Source: Desulfotomaculum sp.
GTDB taxonomy: Bacteria; Bacillota; Desulfotomaculia; Desulfotomaculales; Nap2-2B
Reading direction: 5' to 3'
Length of the DNA: 5,336 bases
Assembly: GCA_003445555.1 (NCBI GenBank)
Contig: DMDI01000236.1
Span: 1-5,336 of the forward strand
The translations under genes were made by a program, and so were the position numbers. The notes under the pieces are model-generated. The model was not told where the DNA came from. It was given only the letters and a program-made list of their open reading frames with translations, and searched no databases. Shown here piece after piece: positions 5,049 through 5,336 of the stretch (its first letter is position 1; each line of letters opens with the position of its first letter).

Positions 5049-5336
5049 ATGGCCAAATTTATAGTTACCGGAGGTAACCGCCTGAAAGGAACTATAGCCG
5101 TAAACGGCAGTAAAAATGCTACCTTGCCGATTTTGGCCGCCAGTATCCTGGCCGCTAGTGAGTGTATTATTCACGAAGTACCACAACTACAGGATATTAT
5201 TACCATGAGCAGTGTCCTGGAAACCCTGGGTGCAAAAATCAAGCGGGAAGGAACTACATTAATTATAAATACCCGCGATATTTATAGTTGGGAAGTTGGA
5301 GAAAATTTAATGCGTCAAATGCGGGCCTCCAACTTG
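5049..5336 (+). CDS. murA: UDP-N-acetylglucosamine 1-carboxyvinyltransferase MurA, N-terminal part (partial)
   Basis: An open frame of 96 codons runs from the ATG to the window end with no stop, so the gene is cut by the window; full MurA proteins have about 420 residues. MurA transfers enolpyruvate from phosphoenolpyruvate to UDP-GlcNAc, the first committed step of peptidoglycan synthesis, and is the fosfomycin target. The visible part begins MAKFIVTGGNRLKGTIAVNG and continues SKNATLPILAAS, with Lys22 and Asn23 in the same positions as the substrate-contacting pair in E. coli MurA. MRQMRASN at 88-95 is the conserved block with the phosphoenolpyruvate-binding arginine. The catalytic cysteine loop lies beyond the window. 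A related EPSP synthase is excluded by the SKNA start and the context. Many Firmicutes have two MurA copies; this is the one in the dcw cluster. Confidence 0.95.
   Translation, partial: MAKFIVTGGNRLKGTIAVNGSKNATLPILAASILAASECIIHEVPQLQDIITMSSVLETLGAKIKREGTTLIINTRDIYSWEVGENLMRQMRASNL

Noticed and set aside
4953..5186. A 77-residue - strand frame across the murB-murA junction.
   Set aside because: It is antisense to two confident genes and shows no family features.
5293..5335. A 9-base inverted repeat in murA (AAGTTGGAG at 5293-5301, complement at 5327-5335) that resembles the heptamer array.
   Set aside because: It is a short single match inside well-conserved MurA codons, including the MRAS block, and best explained by chance.

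Overview
The window is a stretch of a division and cell wall (dcw) gene cluster, with all genes on the + strand: murD (last 30 codons only) - ftsW/spoVE - murG - murC - murB - murA (first 96 codons only). The order murG-murC-murB-murA directly behind a murD-ftsW/spoVE pair, the strong AGGAG-type ribosome binding sites, two TTG starts and the moderate, A/T-leaning base composition fit a Gram-positive Firmicute of the clostridial, Peptococcaceae/Desulfotomaculum-Pelotomaculum-like kind. That placement is an inference from gene order and protein style; no species can be named from the window.

Layout: 1-95 is the MurD C-terminus, whose stop codon sits inside a run of 7-base tandem repeats. 81-157 holds these heptamers and a 26-pair hairpin that fills the murD-ftsW gap. 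176-1288 is ftsW/spoVE and 1294-2412 is murG (TTG start), separated by 5 bases. 2412-2535 is a MITE-like imperfect palindrome of about 124 bases that begins on the last base of the murG stop codon. 2536-2682 is an A/T-rich leader with a good sigma-A-type promoter. 2683-4089 is murC (TTG start), 4076-5035 is murB (14-base overlap with murC), and 5049 to the window end is the start of murA.

How the genes work together: MurA and MurB make UDP-N-acetylmuramate from UDP-GlcNAc. MurC adds the first stem-peptide residue and MurD the second. MurG converts lipid I to lipid II at the membrane. The SEDS protein FtsW/SpoVE polymerises lipid II into glycan strands at the division or spore septum. The window therefore covers several steps of peptidoglycan precursor synthesis, plus polymerisation.

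The genes are ordinary housekeeping genes with intact motifs, and I do not see a new biological system. The most notable material is non-coding. The only two sizeable gaps in this otherwise tightly packed cluster each contain a different palindromic repeat; one has overwritten the 3' end of murD, and the other abuts the murG stop and is followed by what looks like a separate murC promoter.
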